Origin: Methylacidiphilales bacterium
Lineage (GTDB): Bacteria > Verrucomicrobiota > Verrucomicrobiia > Methylacidiphilales > UBA1321
DNA length: 52,688 nucleotides
Reading direction: 5' to 3'
Assembly: GCA_026225555.1 (NCBI GenBank)
Contig: JAMFSY010000068.1
Location: 1 to 52,688 of the forward strand
A model generated the notes under the pieces. The model saw only the letters and a list, made by a program, of their open reading frames with translations. It was not told where the DNA came from and did not search any database. Each line of letters begins with the position of its first letter. Position 1 is the stretch's first letter. Positions 17,075-25,652 of this stretch are shown here, piece after piece. A program made the translations under genes and the position numbers.

Positions 17075-17977
17075 ATGAGCAAAGAGCGATTCCAAGCCAG
17101 AAGCATCACCCGGGTTTCCTCCTCCGGGCAGGAGATTTGCCGCGACTTTCTCGCGCTGGAGGAGCCCTTGGAAATCCAGATCGCGTACGGTCCTGAAGCA
17201 GCCCGCCTCTGGAAAACCGTGGCTATCACCATGCGCACACCGGGGCATGATCGCGAACTGGCCGCGGGCTTTCTGGTCGGCGAGGGATTGCTGCGGTCCC
17301 TGGACCAGGTCGAGTCGGTCCACGCGGGCGGGCCGCGCTTCGGCGAGCAGGGCTGGCAGCATCGCGTCCGCGTCGTGCTGCGGAGCGGCGTCACGCTCGA
17401 TCTCGACCGGCTTCAGCGCAATTTTTATACGACCTCAAGTTGCGGCGTCTGTGGCAAGACTTCCATGGAAGCGCTGGAACTGATTTCGAGCGCGCCCTTG
17501 CCCGCGCCCTCCTGGCATATCGACGCGGCAACGCTCTGCGCCCTGCCGATGCGCCTGCGCGAATCGCAGGCGGTCTTCGATCAGACCGGCGGCCTGCATG
17601 CGGCGGGACTGTTCACCCCGGAGGGCGAAGCGCTCCTCGTGCGGGAAGACGTCGGTCGGCATAACGCGGTTGATAAAGTCGTGGGCGCGCAATTTTTGGC
17701 GGGAAAGAAATCGCTCGCGGAAACGCTTCTCGTGGTCAGCGGACGGGCCAGCTTCGAGCTCATGCAAAAGGCGGTGGCCGCCGGCATCCCGATGCTGGTC
17801 GCGGTCGGCGCGCCTTCCAGTCTCGCGGTGGAGGTGGCCGAAAAGTTCGGCGCGACGCTGGTCGGATTCACCAAGGCCAAAGGATTTAATCTTTATACCG
17901 GGCGGGCGCGCGTGCAATTGCCCTCTTCCCCCTCCGTTCAACCGCACGAAATCCCGGCCACAATTGGCGCAGGATGA
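17075..17977 (+). CDS. fdhD: formate dehydrogenase accessory sulfurtransferase
   Basis: FdhD passes sulfur from a cysteine desulfurase to the molybdenum cofactor, which formate dehydrogenase needs for activity. The invariant SSCGVCGK motif has its cysteines at about residues 123 and 126, and later motifs include GLHAAGLF and REDVGRHNAVDKV. The start at 17075 has an AGGGA a few bases upstream; an ATG at 17069 is an alternative. The molybdoenzyme gene follows 13 bases after its stop, the usual pairing of FdhD with its client. Confidence 0.95.
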   Translation: MSKERFQARSITRVSSSGQEICRDFLALEEPLEIQIAYGPEAARLWKTVAITMRTPGHDRELAAGFLVGEGLLRSLDQVESVHAGGPRFGEQGWQHRVRVVLRSGVTLDLDRLQRNFYTTSSCGVCGKTSMEALELISSAPLPAPSWHIDAATLCALPMRLRESQAVFDQTGGLHAAGLFTPEGEALLVREDVGRHNAVDKVVGAQFLAGKKSLAETLLVVSGRASFELMQKAVAAGIPMLVAVGAPSSLAVEVAEKFGATLVGFTKAKGFNLYTGRARVQLPSSPSVQPHEIPATIGAG

Positions 17978-17990
17978 TTCCATTTAACCT

Positions 17991-20366
17991 ATGACACCAA
18001 CGTCCCCGATTCCCAACGCCCAGCCTCCCGACGATTCCAAGAACGTCCACTTGGGCAAACACCATCACATCGCCGCCGGAATGCCCGCCGTGATCCAGAC
18101 GATGCGTTTTACGCTCGGCGAGATGGGGCTTTTCCGCGGGGTGGATCAACTTCTCCGGTTGAACCAGAAGAGCGGCTTCGATTGCCAGAGCTGCGCCTGG
18201 CCCAGTCCGGATGGCGACCGGCATGCCGCCGAGTTCTGCGAGAATGGCGTCAAGGCCGTGGCGGATGAGGCGACGACGAAACGGGTCACCCGCGAACTCT
18301 TCGAGCAATATTCCGTCGCGGAATTGGCCGACCAATCCGATCTCTGGCTGGGACGCCGGGGCCGTTTGACCGAGCCGATGGTGCTGCGTCGCGGTGCGAC
18401 CCACTACACACCCATCACCTGGGATGAGGCATTCGCGCTGATCGCGGAGGAACTCCACCGCCTTTCGTCGCCGCACGAGGCCGCCTTCTATACCTCCGGC
18501 CGCACCAGCAACGAGGCCGCGTTCATCTACCAGCTTTTCGTTCGCCAGTTCGGGACGAACAATCTTCCCGACTGCTCCAATATGTGCCACGAATCGAGCG
18601 GCTTCGCGCTTAAGGAATCGATCGGCGTGGGGAAGGGGACGGTGACGCTCGAGGACTTTGACGTGGCCGATGCGATCTTCATCGTGGGGCAAAATCCGGG
18701 CACGAATCATCCGCGCATGCTCACTTCCCTGGAACGGGCGAAGCGAAAGGGGTGCAGGCTCGTCTCGATCAATCCGCTGCCGGAGACCGGTAATTTTCGC
18801 TTCAAGAACCCGCAGGATTTCAAGAACCCAATCACGGCTGTCTCGACGTTATTCGGCGAGGGAACGTCCCTCTCCGATCTTTGGCTGCCGGTGCGGCTCG
18901 GCGGCGACATGGCGGTCTTTAAGGGCATGATCAAGCACATGCTCGATGTGGAAGCGCGCCATCCCGGGACGGTGCTCGACCAGAGTTTCATCGCCGAGCA
19001 GACGATCAAGTTTGATGAATGTAAACGCCGTATCGAGGCGACGTCGTGGGAGGAAATCACCCACAAGAGTGGTCTCACGCGCGAGCAGATCACCGCCGCC
19101 GCCGATATCGCGATCCATGCCAAAAAAGTCATTGTCTGCTGGGCGATGGGCCTGACCCAGCAAACGGACGCGGTTGCCACCATCCAGGAAGTCGTGAACT
19201 TCCTGCTTCTCGGCGGCCACATCGGTCGACCCGGCGCGGGAGTTTGCCCGGTGCGTGGCCACAGCAATGTACAAGGCGATCGGACGATGGGCGTGTGGGA
19301 GCGGATGGATGAACGGTTCCATCAGGCGCTCGATAAGGAGTTCAAGTTTACTTCACCGCGCCAGCATGGCTTCGATGTCGTGCACACGATCAAGGCGATG
19401 CACGACGGTCGCGTGAAAGTCTTCTTCGCCATGGGCGGCAATTTCCTTTCCGCCACGCCCGATACCGAATTAACCGCGCAGGCCCTGCGGCAATGCCGAC
19501 TGACCGCCCACGTTTCCACCAAGCTCAACCGGGCCCATCTGGTCACCGGCGAACAGGCTCTCATCCTGCCTTGTCTAGGGCGGACGGAGATCGACCGGCA
19601 GGTTGGTGGCGAGCAGATGATCACGGTCGAGGATTCGATGGGAATCATCAATCCGTCGCGTGGAAATCTGACGCCCGCTTCGGGGCACCTTCGTAGTGAA
19701 GTGTCCATCGTTTGCAATCTGGCGCTCGCGGTCCTCGGTAAATCAAGCACGGTCGACTGGGAAGGTTTGCGGGGCGATTACAGCCGGATTCGGGATCACA
19801 TCGAACGGGTCATTCCCGGCTTCGAGCCGTTCAACGAGCGCCTCGTCGGCGGCCCGTTCTACCTGCCGAACGCCGCGCGCGAAAGACGTTTCGAAACGGA
19901 CTCGGGCAAGGCGGTCTTCACCGATCACCCCCTGCCGGACAACGATCTGCCCGATGGCCAGTTCGCCTTGATGACCATGCGCAGCCATGATCAGTTCAAT
20001 ACCACCATCTACGGTCTTGATGACCGTTATCGAGGCATTTACAACGGCCGGCGCGTTGTCTTTCTTAATCCGGAAGATGTCGAGGAGCTCAATCTCGTCC
20101 AGGGGCAGATGGTCGATCTCACGGGCCATTTCCGGGGCGAGGAACGGGTGGCTGCTCATTTCATGGTCGTGCCCTATTCGATTCCGCGCCGCTGTGCGGC
20201 CGCCTATTTTCCCGAGGCGAATGTCCTTGTGCCGGTCGATAGCGTGACGCCGAAAAGTGGCACCCCGATTTCAAAATTCATTCCCATCACGATCGCTCCC
20301 GCCCGCGATCCCGAAGCAGGCGCGGCTCGGCTCCGTGATGATGCTTTGGCAGCCAACTCCCCTTAA
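17991..20366 (+). CDS. FdhF/YdeP-type molybdopterin oxidoreductase (formate dehydrogenase alpha-like)
   Basis: A 791-residue bis-MGD enzyme of the FdhF/YdeP family. The N-terminal region has FDCQSCAWP; the cofactor-ligand segment is NMCHESSGFALKESIG, with Cys at the molybdenum ligand position. IFIVGQNPGTNHPRML and the late MTMRSHDQFNTTIYG are conserved family stretches, and the C-terminal domain (about 650-760) binds the second guanine dinucleotide. It lacks the full N-terminal 4Fe-4S motif of respiratory FdhA, and no beta or gamma subunit is encoded nearby. Formate is the likely substrate because fdhD and an oxalate/formate-type antiporter flank it. YdeP itself has been linked to acid resistance, so another substrate is possible. 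Confidence 0.9.
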   Translation: MTPTSPIPNAQPPDDSKNVHLGKHHHIAAGMPAVIQTMRFTLGEMGLFRGVDQLLRLNQKSGFDCQSCAWPSPDGDRHAAEFCENGVKAVADEATTKRVTRELFEQYSVAELADQSDLWLGRRGRLTEPMVLRRGATHYTPITWDEAFALIAEELHRLSSPHEAAFYTSGRTSNEAAFIYQLFVRQFGTNNLPDCSNMCHESSGFALKESIGVGKGTVTLEDFDVADAIFIVGQNPGTNHPRMLTSLERAKRKGCRLVSINPLPETGNFRFKNPQDFKNPITAVSTLFGEGTSLSDLWLPVRLGGDMAVFKGMIKHMLDVEARHPGTVLDQSFIAEQTIKFDECKRRIEATSWEEITHKSGLTREQITAAADIAIHAKKVIVCWAMGLTQQTDAVATIQEVVNFLLLGGHIGRPGAGVCPVRGHSNVQGDRTMGVWERMDERFHQALDKEFKFTSPRQHGFDVVHTIKAMHDGRVKVFFAMGGNFLSATPDTELTAQALRQCRLTAHVSTKLNRAHLVTGEQALILPCLGRTEIDRQVGGEQMITVEDSMGIINPSRGNLTPASGHLRSEVSIVCNLALAVLGKSSTVDWEGLRGDYSRIRDHIERVIPGFEPFNERLVGGPFYLPNAARERRFETDSGKAVFTDHPLPDNDLPDGQFALMTMRSHDQFNTTIYGLDDRYRGIYNGRRVVFLNPEDVEELNLVQGQMVDLTGHFRGEERVAAHFMVVPYSIPRRCAAAYFPEANVLVPVDSVTPKSGTPISKFIPITIAPARDPEAGAARLRDDALAANSP

Positions 20367-20414
20367 CTTTTTTGCCCATGTGAGAACGTCCATAACCAAG
20401 AAAGCGTCATCGCC

Positions 20415-21860
20415 ATGCTAGCCATCCTGGATCGAGAACACTCCGTTGCCCAGCCCGGTTACAACCGCTGGCTGGTTCCACCTGCCGCGCTGGCGATTCA
20501 TCTCTGCATTGGGCAGGTCTACGGCTTCAGCGTCTTCAAGCTGCCGATGACCAAGCTGCTGGGTGTCACCAAATCCGCGCCAGGCGACTGGACCCAGTTC
20601 CAACTCGCCTTCATTTTCTCCATCGCGATTTTCGTCCTCGGCCTTTCCGCTGCGGTTTTCGGAAAATGGATGGAACGCAACGGCCCGCGCAAGGCGATGT
20701 TCGTCGCCGCTTCCTGCTTCGGCGGCGGCTTTCTGGTCGCGGCGTTTGGCGTTCATCTCCATTCTCTTCTCCTGGTTTATCTGGGTTACGGCGTGTTGGG
20801 TGGCATCGGTCTGGGGGTCGGCTACATCTCACCGGTTTCGACCTTGGTCAAATGGTTCCCGGATCGACCAGGCATGGCCACGGGCCTGGCTATTATGGGC
20901 TTTGGCGGTGGCGCGATGATTGGGGGACCGCTTGCCGTGCTACTCATGAAATTCTATTCCAGCGGGGTCTCGGTCGGCGTGACGGAGACGCTGATCACGA
21001 TGGGCCTGATCTATTTTGCCTTCATGATGTTTGGAGTCTTCACGGTGCGCACGCCCGCGCCGGGTTGGGCGCCCGCAGGCTACGTGCCCCCGGGGACCAG
21101 CCAAAAGCTTGTAACCACCGCGCATGTCTCGGCGGACGATGCCTGGAAGACCCCGCAGTTCTGGCTTCTTTGGGTGATTCTCTGTTTCAACGTGACGGCG
21201 GGAATCGGCATTCTCGAGCAGGCCTCGCCGATGATCCAGGAAATGCTGCTGGTTCCGCAGGCAACGCGCGGCATCGATCCCTCCAACACGGTGGCACTGG
21301 CTCAGGCGACCGCGCCTTTGGCGGCCATAGCTGGGGGATTCGTCGGGCTGTTGAGTCTCTTTAATATGCTGGGGCGCTTCTTCTGGTCCTCCCTTTCCGA
21401 TTACACCGGCCGCAAGAACGTCTACTTCATTTACCTGCTGTTGGGGCCGGTGCTTTATTTTTTGATTCCGCTTGCGGGCCGGATGGGCAGTACGCTGTTT
21501 TTCGTCACGCTTTGTGTCCTGATCCTCACCATGTATGGAGGTGGTTTCGCCACCATTCCCGCCTACCTGCGCGATCTTTTCGGAACGATGCAGGTGGGCG
21601 CTATTCATGGGCGGTTGCTGACCGCCTGGTCCGTCGCTGGCGTGCTCGGGCCATTCCTGGTCAATGGCATCCGGGACCATCAAATTGCCCAGGGCGCAAT
21701 CGGGGTGGAACGGTACGCACCCACGATGTATCTCATGGCCGGGCTGCTGCTCATCGCGGCGATCTGTAATTATTTTATCTCACCGGTGGATGAGCGTTAT
21801 CACCTGGAGAAATCCGATGCGGAGTTTCCGGAAATTCTGACTCCCAAAAAACCACTATGA
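20415..21860 (+). CDS. OFA-family (oxalate/formate antiporter) MFS transporter
   Basis: A 481-residue, 12-span major facilitator protein. It begins with NRWLVPPAALAIHLCIGQVYGFSVF, typical of the OxlT/OFA family, and has the loop KWMERNGPRKA, then GYISPVSTLVKWFPDRPGMATG. The second half has the FWSSLSDYTGRKNVYF loop and late GPFLVNGIRD. It probably moves formate, oxalate or a similar acid across the inner membrane. It lies in the fdhD-molybdoenzyme cluster, 48 bases after the latter, and overlaps the small gene that follows by four bases (ATGA). Confidence 0.9.
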   Translation: MLAILDREHSVAQPGYNRWLVPPAALAIHLCIGQVYGFSVFKLPMTKLLGVTKSAPGDWTQFQLAFIFSIAIFVLGLSAAVFGKWMERNGPRKAMFVAASCFGGGFLVAAFGVHLHSLLLVYLGYGVLGGIGLGVGYISPVSTLVKWFPDRPGMATGLAIMGFGGGAMIGGPLAVLLMKFYSSGVSVGVTETLITMGLIYFAFMMFGVFTVRTPAPGWAPAGYVPPGTSQKLVTTAHVSADDAWKTPQFWLLWVILCFNVTAGIGILEQASPMIQEMLLVPQATRGIDPSNTVALAQATAPLAAIAGGFVGLLSLFNMLGRFFWSSLSDYTGRKNVYFIYLLLGPVLYFLIPLAGRMGSTLFFVTLCVLILTMYGGGFATIPAYLRDLFGTMQVGAIHGRLLTAWSVAGVLGPFLVNGIRDHQIAQGAIGVERYAPTMYLMAGLLLIAAICNYFISPVDERYHLEKSDAEFPEILTPKKPL

Positions 21861-21994
21861 CCACTCGTTCCCATTTTTCCGAACCAGCAAAGAGCTCTCC
21901 CGGCTGGCTGATCTTCGCCTGGCTTTTCGTCGGGCTGCCGATGGCCTGGGGCGTGATCCAGACGATCCTGAAGTCGCTCGCGCTTTTTCAGTAA
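21857..21994 (+). CDS. single-span small protein partner of the OFA transporter
   Basis: A 45-residue protein with one membrane span (about residues 17-41) starting PGWLIFAWLFVGLPMAWG. Its ATG overlaps the MFS stop codon (ATGA), so translation is coupled. Short single-span proteins of this kind are known to sit after OFA transporter genes and are annotated as a small subunit of the transporter. The tight coupling supports a structural or stabilising role, which is inference. mobA follows after nine bases. Confidence 0.8.
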   Translation: MTTRSHFSEPAKSSPGWLIFAWLFVGLPMAWGVIQTILKSLALFQ

Positions 21995-22003
21995 GCTGCG
22001 CTC

Positions 22004-22579
22004 ATGGCATCGTTTTCCGCTGCGTTGCTGGCCGGTGGGCTCTCGCGGCGAATGGGGCGTGACAAAGCTTTGCTTCCGTTGCCCGATGCGGCTGGGTTGC
22101 TTTGGCAGCGCCAGCTGGCGGTTCTGACCGAGTTGCAGCCGGAAGAGATTTTTTGGTCGGGCCCGGAGCGTCCGGGATTACCCGGCGGAATCCGGATCGT
22201 CCCAGACGAGGTGCCTGATGCCGGGCCGCTCGCGGGACTGGGCGCGTGCCTGGAGAAATCGCAGAGCGACCTGTTGGTGGTTTTGGCCATCGATTTGCCA
22301 CGCATGACTTCCACCTTTCTTCGATCGTTGATCGAACGCAGCACCAGTTCCTGCGGCATCGTGGTCCGGGAGGGAGATCATTTTGAGCCTCTCGCCGCCG
22401 TCTATCCGAAAGGGATCTCTGAACTCGTAAACGGGCAGTTGGCGAGGAAAAGCCATGCCTTGCGCGATCTCGTGGTTCTGGCAATTGAGCAGAAAATGCT
22501 TCGTCCCGTGCAAATGGAAGAGGCCGACCGGGATCTCTTTACGAATTGGAATTCGCCCGGGGATATCGATCCCCGATAA
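22004..22579 (+). CDS. mobA: molybdenum cofactor guanylyltransferase
   Basis: MobA joins GMP to molybdopterin to make the guanine dinucleotide cofactor used by the molybdoenzyme upstream. The 191-residue protein starts with the nucleotidyltransferase motif LAGGLSRRMGRDKA; IVPDEVPDAGPLAGL and VVLAIDLPRM (the metal-binding Asp) follow, and it ends with NWNSPGDI. It is the last gene of the formate module, nine bases after the small transporter partner, and gives that module its own cofactor maturation step. Confidence 0.93.
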   Translation: MASFSAALLAGGLSRRMGRDKALLPLPDAAGLLWQRQLAVLTELQPEEIFWSGPERPGLPGGIRIVPDEVPDAGPLAGLGACLEKSQSDLLVVLAIDLPRMTSTFLRSLIERSTSSCGIVVREGDHFEPLAAVYPKGISELVNGQLARKSHALRDLVVLAIEQKMLRPVQMEEADRDLFTNWNSPGDIDPR

Positions 22580-22627
22580 TCCCGAGGAGCGGCTTTTGTC
22601 CTTCAGGCTGGCGTGCATAATGGCGCC

Positions 22628-23200
22628 ATGCAGGCGCCCTCGATCCAGAATCCCACCGCCCCGACGCAGGAGATACCGACGCTTCGCCGTCTGGCGCGCA
22701 TCGTCTTCACCTCCTTCCTGCTCACGTTCATCGCCTCGCGCGTCTTGGTCATTCTGATCATGGAGCGGATTTTTCCCGACTTCTTCCTGCACCTGGGGGG
22801 AACGCATGTGCACCATCTCAATTACGGCATCTTCATTCTTTCGGCTTTGGGTGGGCTGCTGATTTTTTTGCCGCCCAATCCGGCTCAGCGACGCCTCTGT
22901 GCCATGGCTTATGGCTTCGGGATGGCGCTGACCTTCGATGAGTTTGGCATGTGGTTGCACTTGGGCGGCGGCTACTGGCAGCGGGCCAGCTTCGATGCCA
23001 TTATCGTGATCCTGAGCCTGTTCGGCATGATCGCCTTCGCGCCCGGCTTCCAGCGGATGCGCGCGCATCATTGGATCACGGGGATTCTGGCCCTGTTCGC
23101 CACCGTCCTGTTTTATTTCATGCTTTTCAAATCGCTTAGTTACGCCGGTCGCAAGGTCGGGCCGCGTCTCCATCAACTGGAGGAGAACGGGCCGCAGTAA
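22628..23200 (+). CDS. conserved integral membrane protein
   Basis: A 190-residue protein with about five membrane spans (near residues 22-45, 62-80, 88-105, 115-135 and 143-165 of this start). A THVHHLNYGIF segment after the first span and a FDEFGMWLHLGGGYW segment give a His/Glu-rich face on one side of the membrane, which may bind metal; that is inference. I have seen similar uncharacterised proteins but cannot name the family. An in-frame GTG at 22613 is an alternative start. It follows mobA by 48 bases but has no evident tie to formate. Confidence 0.7.
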   Translation: MQAPSIQNPTAPTQEIPTLRRLARIVFTSFLLTFIASRVLVILIMERIFPDFFLHLGGTHVHHLNYGIFILSALGGLLIFLPPNPAQRRLCAMAYGFGMALTFDEFGMWLHLGGGYWQRASFDAIIVILSLFGMIAFAPGFQRMRAHHWITGILALFATVLFYFMLFKSLSYAGRKVGPRLHQLEENGPQ

Positions 23201-23290
23201 ACGGGATTTCTCCGGGACGACCTATTCGGATGAAGCTTTTTTCCCGCGCCAACGTCTAACTCTTAGTAGATGGGATGTTTTACTTTGAGC

Positions 23291-24697
23291 ATGCGCGGAA
23301 AAATTTCATTCGTTGGCGGGATCCTGGTGTGCGCTTTCGCGCTCCTCTTGGCCCCCCTCCGAGCGCAGGATGACGATGGACAGGAGGCTCCCCCGCCTCC
23401 TCCTGGAGACGGATCTCAGCAGCCGACCGGTGCCTCCGATGGCAGCGTTTCCTTCCAGACTTTCTATGATTCGCTGGCCACTGAGGGGAAATGGATTCAA
23501 ACGGACAACTTCGGGTATGTCTGGCAGCCGACTGTCACCGATCCCAATTGGGCCCCCTATACGGACGGACATTGGGTCTACACAGACGACGGCTGGACGT
23601 GGGACTCGGATGAGCCGTGGGGCTGGGCGACTTATCATTACGGCCGCTGGGTCAACCTGGATGGCACCGGCTGGGTTTGGGTGCCGGGCTACACCTGGGC
23701 TCCGGCTTGGGTGAGCTGGCGCTACGGCGACGGCTATGCCGGTTGGGCGCCGTTGCCGCCGGATAGCATGGTCGGCGTCGATTACGATGCGGACGACGTG
23801 GGCGATGACGACGGTTTTCACATCGGCGGCGACTGCGACAGCTTTTATGACATTGGAGCGGGTTGGTATAACTTCGTGCCCATCGGCTGTCTGGGTGAGC
23901 GGAATTACCGGGGCTATTACGTTAACCGCTATAATAATTACCGGCTGATCAACCACACGACGAACATGACGAACCTGAACGTGGCGCGAGGAAGGGGCTC
24001 GCGCGGGAGGAGTTTCGGCGGGGTGAGCCTTGGCGGGCCGTCGCTGGTACAGGTGAACGCCGCTTCCCAAACGCCGATTTCACGGGTGAACCTGGTGGGT
24101 ACGCAGCGGGTGGGCGGAGGGTCGCTGGCAGGCGGTTCGTTGTCCCTTTTTGCGCCCCATGTTAGCGCCAACGCGGCGGGGGAGGCCCAGCCCCGGTCAC
24201 TGGCCCACTCTGTCGGTCGCGCGGAGGTGAATCGAGGAACGGATATCTCACGGCCCATGATGGTGAGCTCTCATCTGCCGGTGACCGCGCCCTCGGCGGG
24301 GCAGGTACAACAGGCTCAATTGGCCCAGGCCAACGCTCCGGTAAATGCCAAGGTGGCCACCCCGAATATGCCCGTGCATTCCTCTTTCAACGCGCCTTTG
24401 ACCTCTATGCGTCCGGCGTTTGCCCAGCCCGCCACCCCCGTTGGAGCCGGGTCCCAAGGCAGACTGATCCAGACCTACCCCGGCGGCGGGCAGGGGGGCT
24501 ACCGGCCTTACCCGAGTTATTCGGCTCCCCGGTCGTTTTCCTCACCGGGAGTATCACGCGCCACGGGCGGGGGTGGGGGAGGCGGTAGTTATCATGGCGG
24601 TGGCGGAGGCGGAGGTGGCCACGCCGGTGGCGGCGGAGGTGGAAGTGGTGGAGGTGGCGGCGGTCACGGTGGCGGCGGTGGCGGATATGGCCACTAA
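23291..24697 (+). CDS. exported DUF6600-type protein with glycine-rich tail
   Basis: A 468-residue protein with signal peptide (residues 1-24, ending in LRAQ). Residues about 50-170 hold repeated Trp/Tyr/Gly segments such as YVWQPTV, GHWVYTDDGWTW, YGRWVN and WVWVPGYTWAPAWVSWR, the pattern of DUF6600. The middle is low complexity, rich in Ser, Ala and Gln. The last 50 residues are almost all Gly with a few His, Ser and Tyr. It is probably an envelope or surface protein; a role is not known. The start at 23291 is preferred because it puts the signal peptide at the N-terminus; an ATG at 23270 would add seven residues. Confidence 0.8.
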   Translation: MRGKISFVGGILVCAFALLLAPLRAQDDDGQEAPPPPPGDGSQQPTGASDGSVSFQTFYDSLATEGKWIQTDNFGYVWQPTVTDPNWAPYTDGHWVYTDDGWTWDSDEPWGWATYHYGRWVNLDGTGWVWVPGYTWAPAWVSWRYGDGYAGWAPLPPDSMVGVDYDADDVGDDDGFHIGGDCDSFYDIGAGWYNFVPIGCLGERNYRGYYVNRYNNYRLINHTTNMTNLNVARGRGSRGRSFGGVSLGGPSLVQVNAASQTPISRVNLVGTQRVGGGSLAGGSLSLFAPHVSANAAGEAQPRSLAHSVGRAEVNRGTDISRPMMVSSHLPVTAPSAGQVQQAQLAQANAPVNAKVATPNMPVHSSFNAPLTSMRPAFAQPATPVGAGSQGRLIQTYPGGGQGGYRPYPSYSAPRSFSSPGVSRATGGGGGGGSYHGGGGGGGGHAGGGGGGSGGGGGGHGGGGGGYGH

Positions 24698-24778
24698 CCG
24701 GTTTCGTTGTCGGCAGGGGCCAAAATTCCCTCGCATGGATTGATCGCAAAACGGCGGCCGAGTTTCTAGGATGTCTTT

Positions 24779-25474
24779 ATGTCCTCCACCAATACCCGCG
24801 TTTTTCTCATTCGCCACGGCGCGACCGTGCTCAGCGCCGAGGATCGGTTCGCCGGTTCGACGAATGTGCCGCTTTCCGATGAGGGCCGATTGCAGGTGCA
24901 GCGGCTCGCCGCACGTTTGGCAGGCGAGACCATGGCTGCGGTCTATGCGTCCGATTTGGAACGCACGATGGAGACAGCGGCGATTTTGGCGGAGCCGCAT
25001 GGGTTGACCGTTCAGGCGCGACCGGGGCTGCGGGAAATTTCCCACGGTCATTGGGAGCAGATGACTCGGCACGAGGTGGAGGAGAAATATCCCGAGGAAG
25101 CCTTCGACTGGGAGCGCGATCCCTATACCTTCGCGCCTTCCGGCGGTGAAAGCGGGTTGGCCGTGACTGCGCGCGCCTTGCCGACCTTGATCGACTTGGT
25201 GCGGGCGCATCCGGGGCAGAACATCATTGTGGTCTCTCACAAGGCGACCATCCGGCTGCTGCTGAGTTCGCTGTTGGGCTTCGATCCGCGGCGATACCGG
25301 GACAATCTCGATCAGAATCCGGCGGCGCTGAATATCGTCGATTTCAAGGATCCAACCCGCGCGCGGCTGACCTTATTCAACGATACATCGCACTATGCGG
25401 ATGCCGGACTTGCCATCCCGGCCGTGCCGAATGCCCGCCTCTCGATGTGGTGGAGCGGGCCGAAAAAGGAATAG
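24779..25474 (+). CDS. histidine phosphatase superfamily protein
   Basis: A 231-residue phosphoglycerate mutase-like enzyme. FLIRHGAT carries the phospho-accepting His (about residue 13), SDLERTMETA the second Arg, GLREISHGHWEQ the acid region, and VVSHKATIRLL the second catalytic His. It fits the cobC/GpmB-like group of phosphatases. It could be alpha-ribazole phosphatase, which would suit the B12 need of nrdJ, but no cobalamin genes are nearby, so the substrate is open. It ends 23 bases before MITE copy C. Confidence 0.88.
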   Translation: MSSTNTRVFLIRHGATVLSAEDRFAGSTNVPLSDEGRLQVQRLAARLAGETMAAVYASDLERTMETAAILAEPHGLTVQARPGLREISHGHWEQMTRHEVEEKYPEEAFDWERDPYTFAPSGGESGLAVTARALPTLIDLVRAHPGQNIIVVSHKATIRLLLSSLLGFDPRRYRDNLDQNPAALNIVDFKDPTRARLTLFNDTSHYADAGLAIPAVPNARLSMWWSGPKKE

Positions 25475-25496
25475 GGAAACTCTCTGTTTCTCTAGA

Positions 25497-25652
25497 CTAG
25501 AGCGATTTCCAGTTAAATAGTCGCCCTAAAATAACTCATCCTGAGCTTGTCGAGGGATCAGTTTCGCCTCGGTAAAAAAGGCAATCTGAACTGATCCTTC
25601 GACAAGCTCAGGATGACAAAAAGAGGGACAATCTAATTGGGAAACGGTCTAG
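25497..25652. mobile_element. MITE-like element, copy C (both ends visible)
   Basis: The best-bounded copy, 156 bp. The left end (25497-25524) is the exact inverse of the 28-bp repeat at 42 and 5507. The right end (about 25627-25652) is a diverged inverted copy closing in CTAG. Inside, 25536-25563 pairs with 25589-25616 in a 28-bp hairpin with one mismatch. The TA within each flanking CTAG could be a target duplication, as in IS630- or IS5-type insertions. The right CTAG supplies the TAG stop of the autotransporter gene. Confidence 0.75.
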
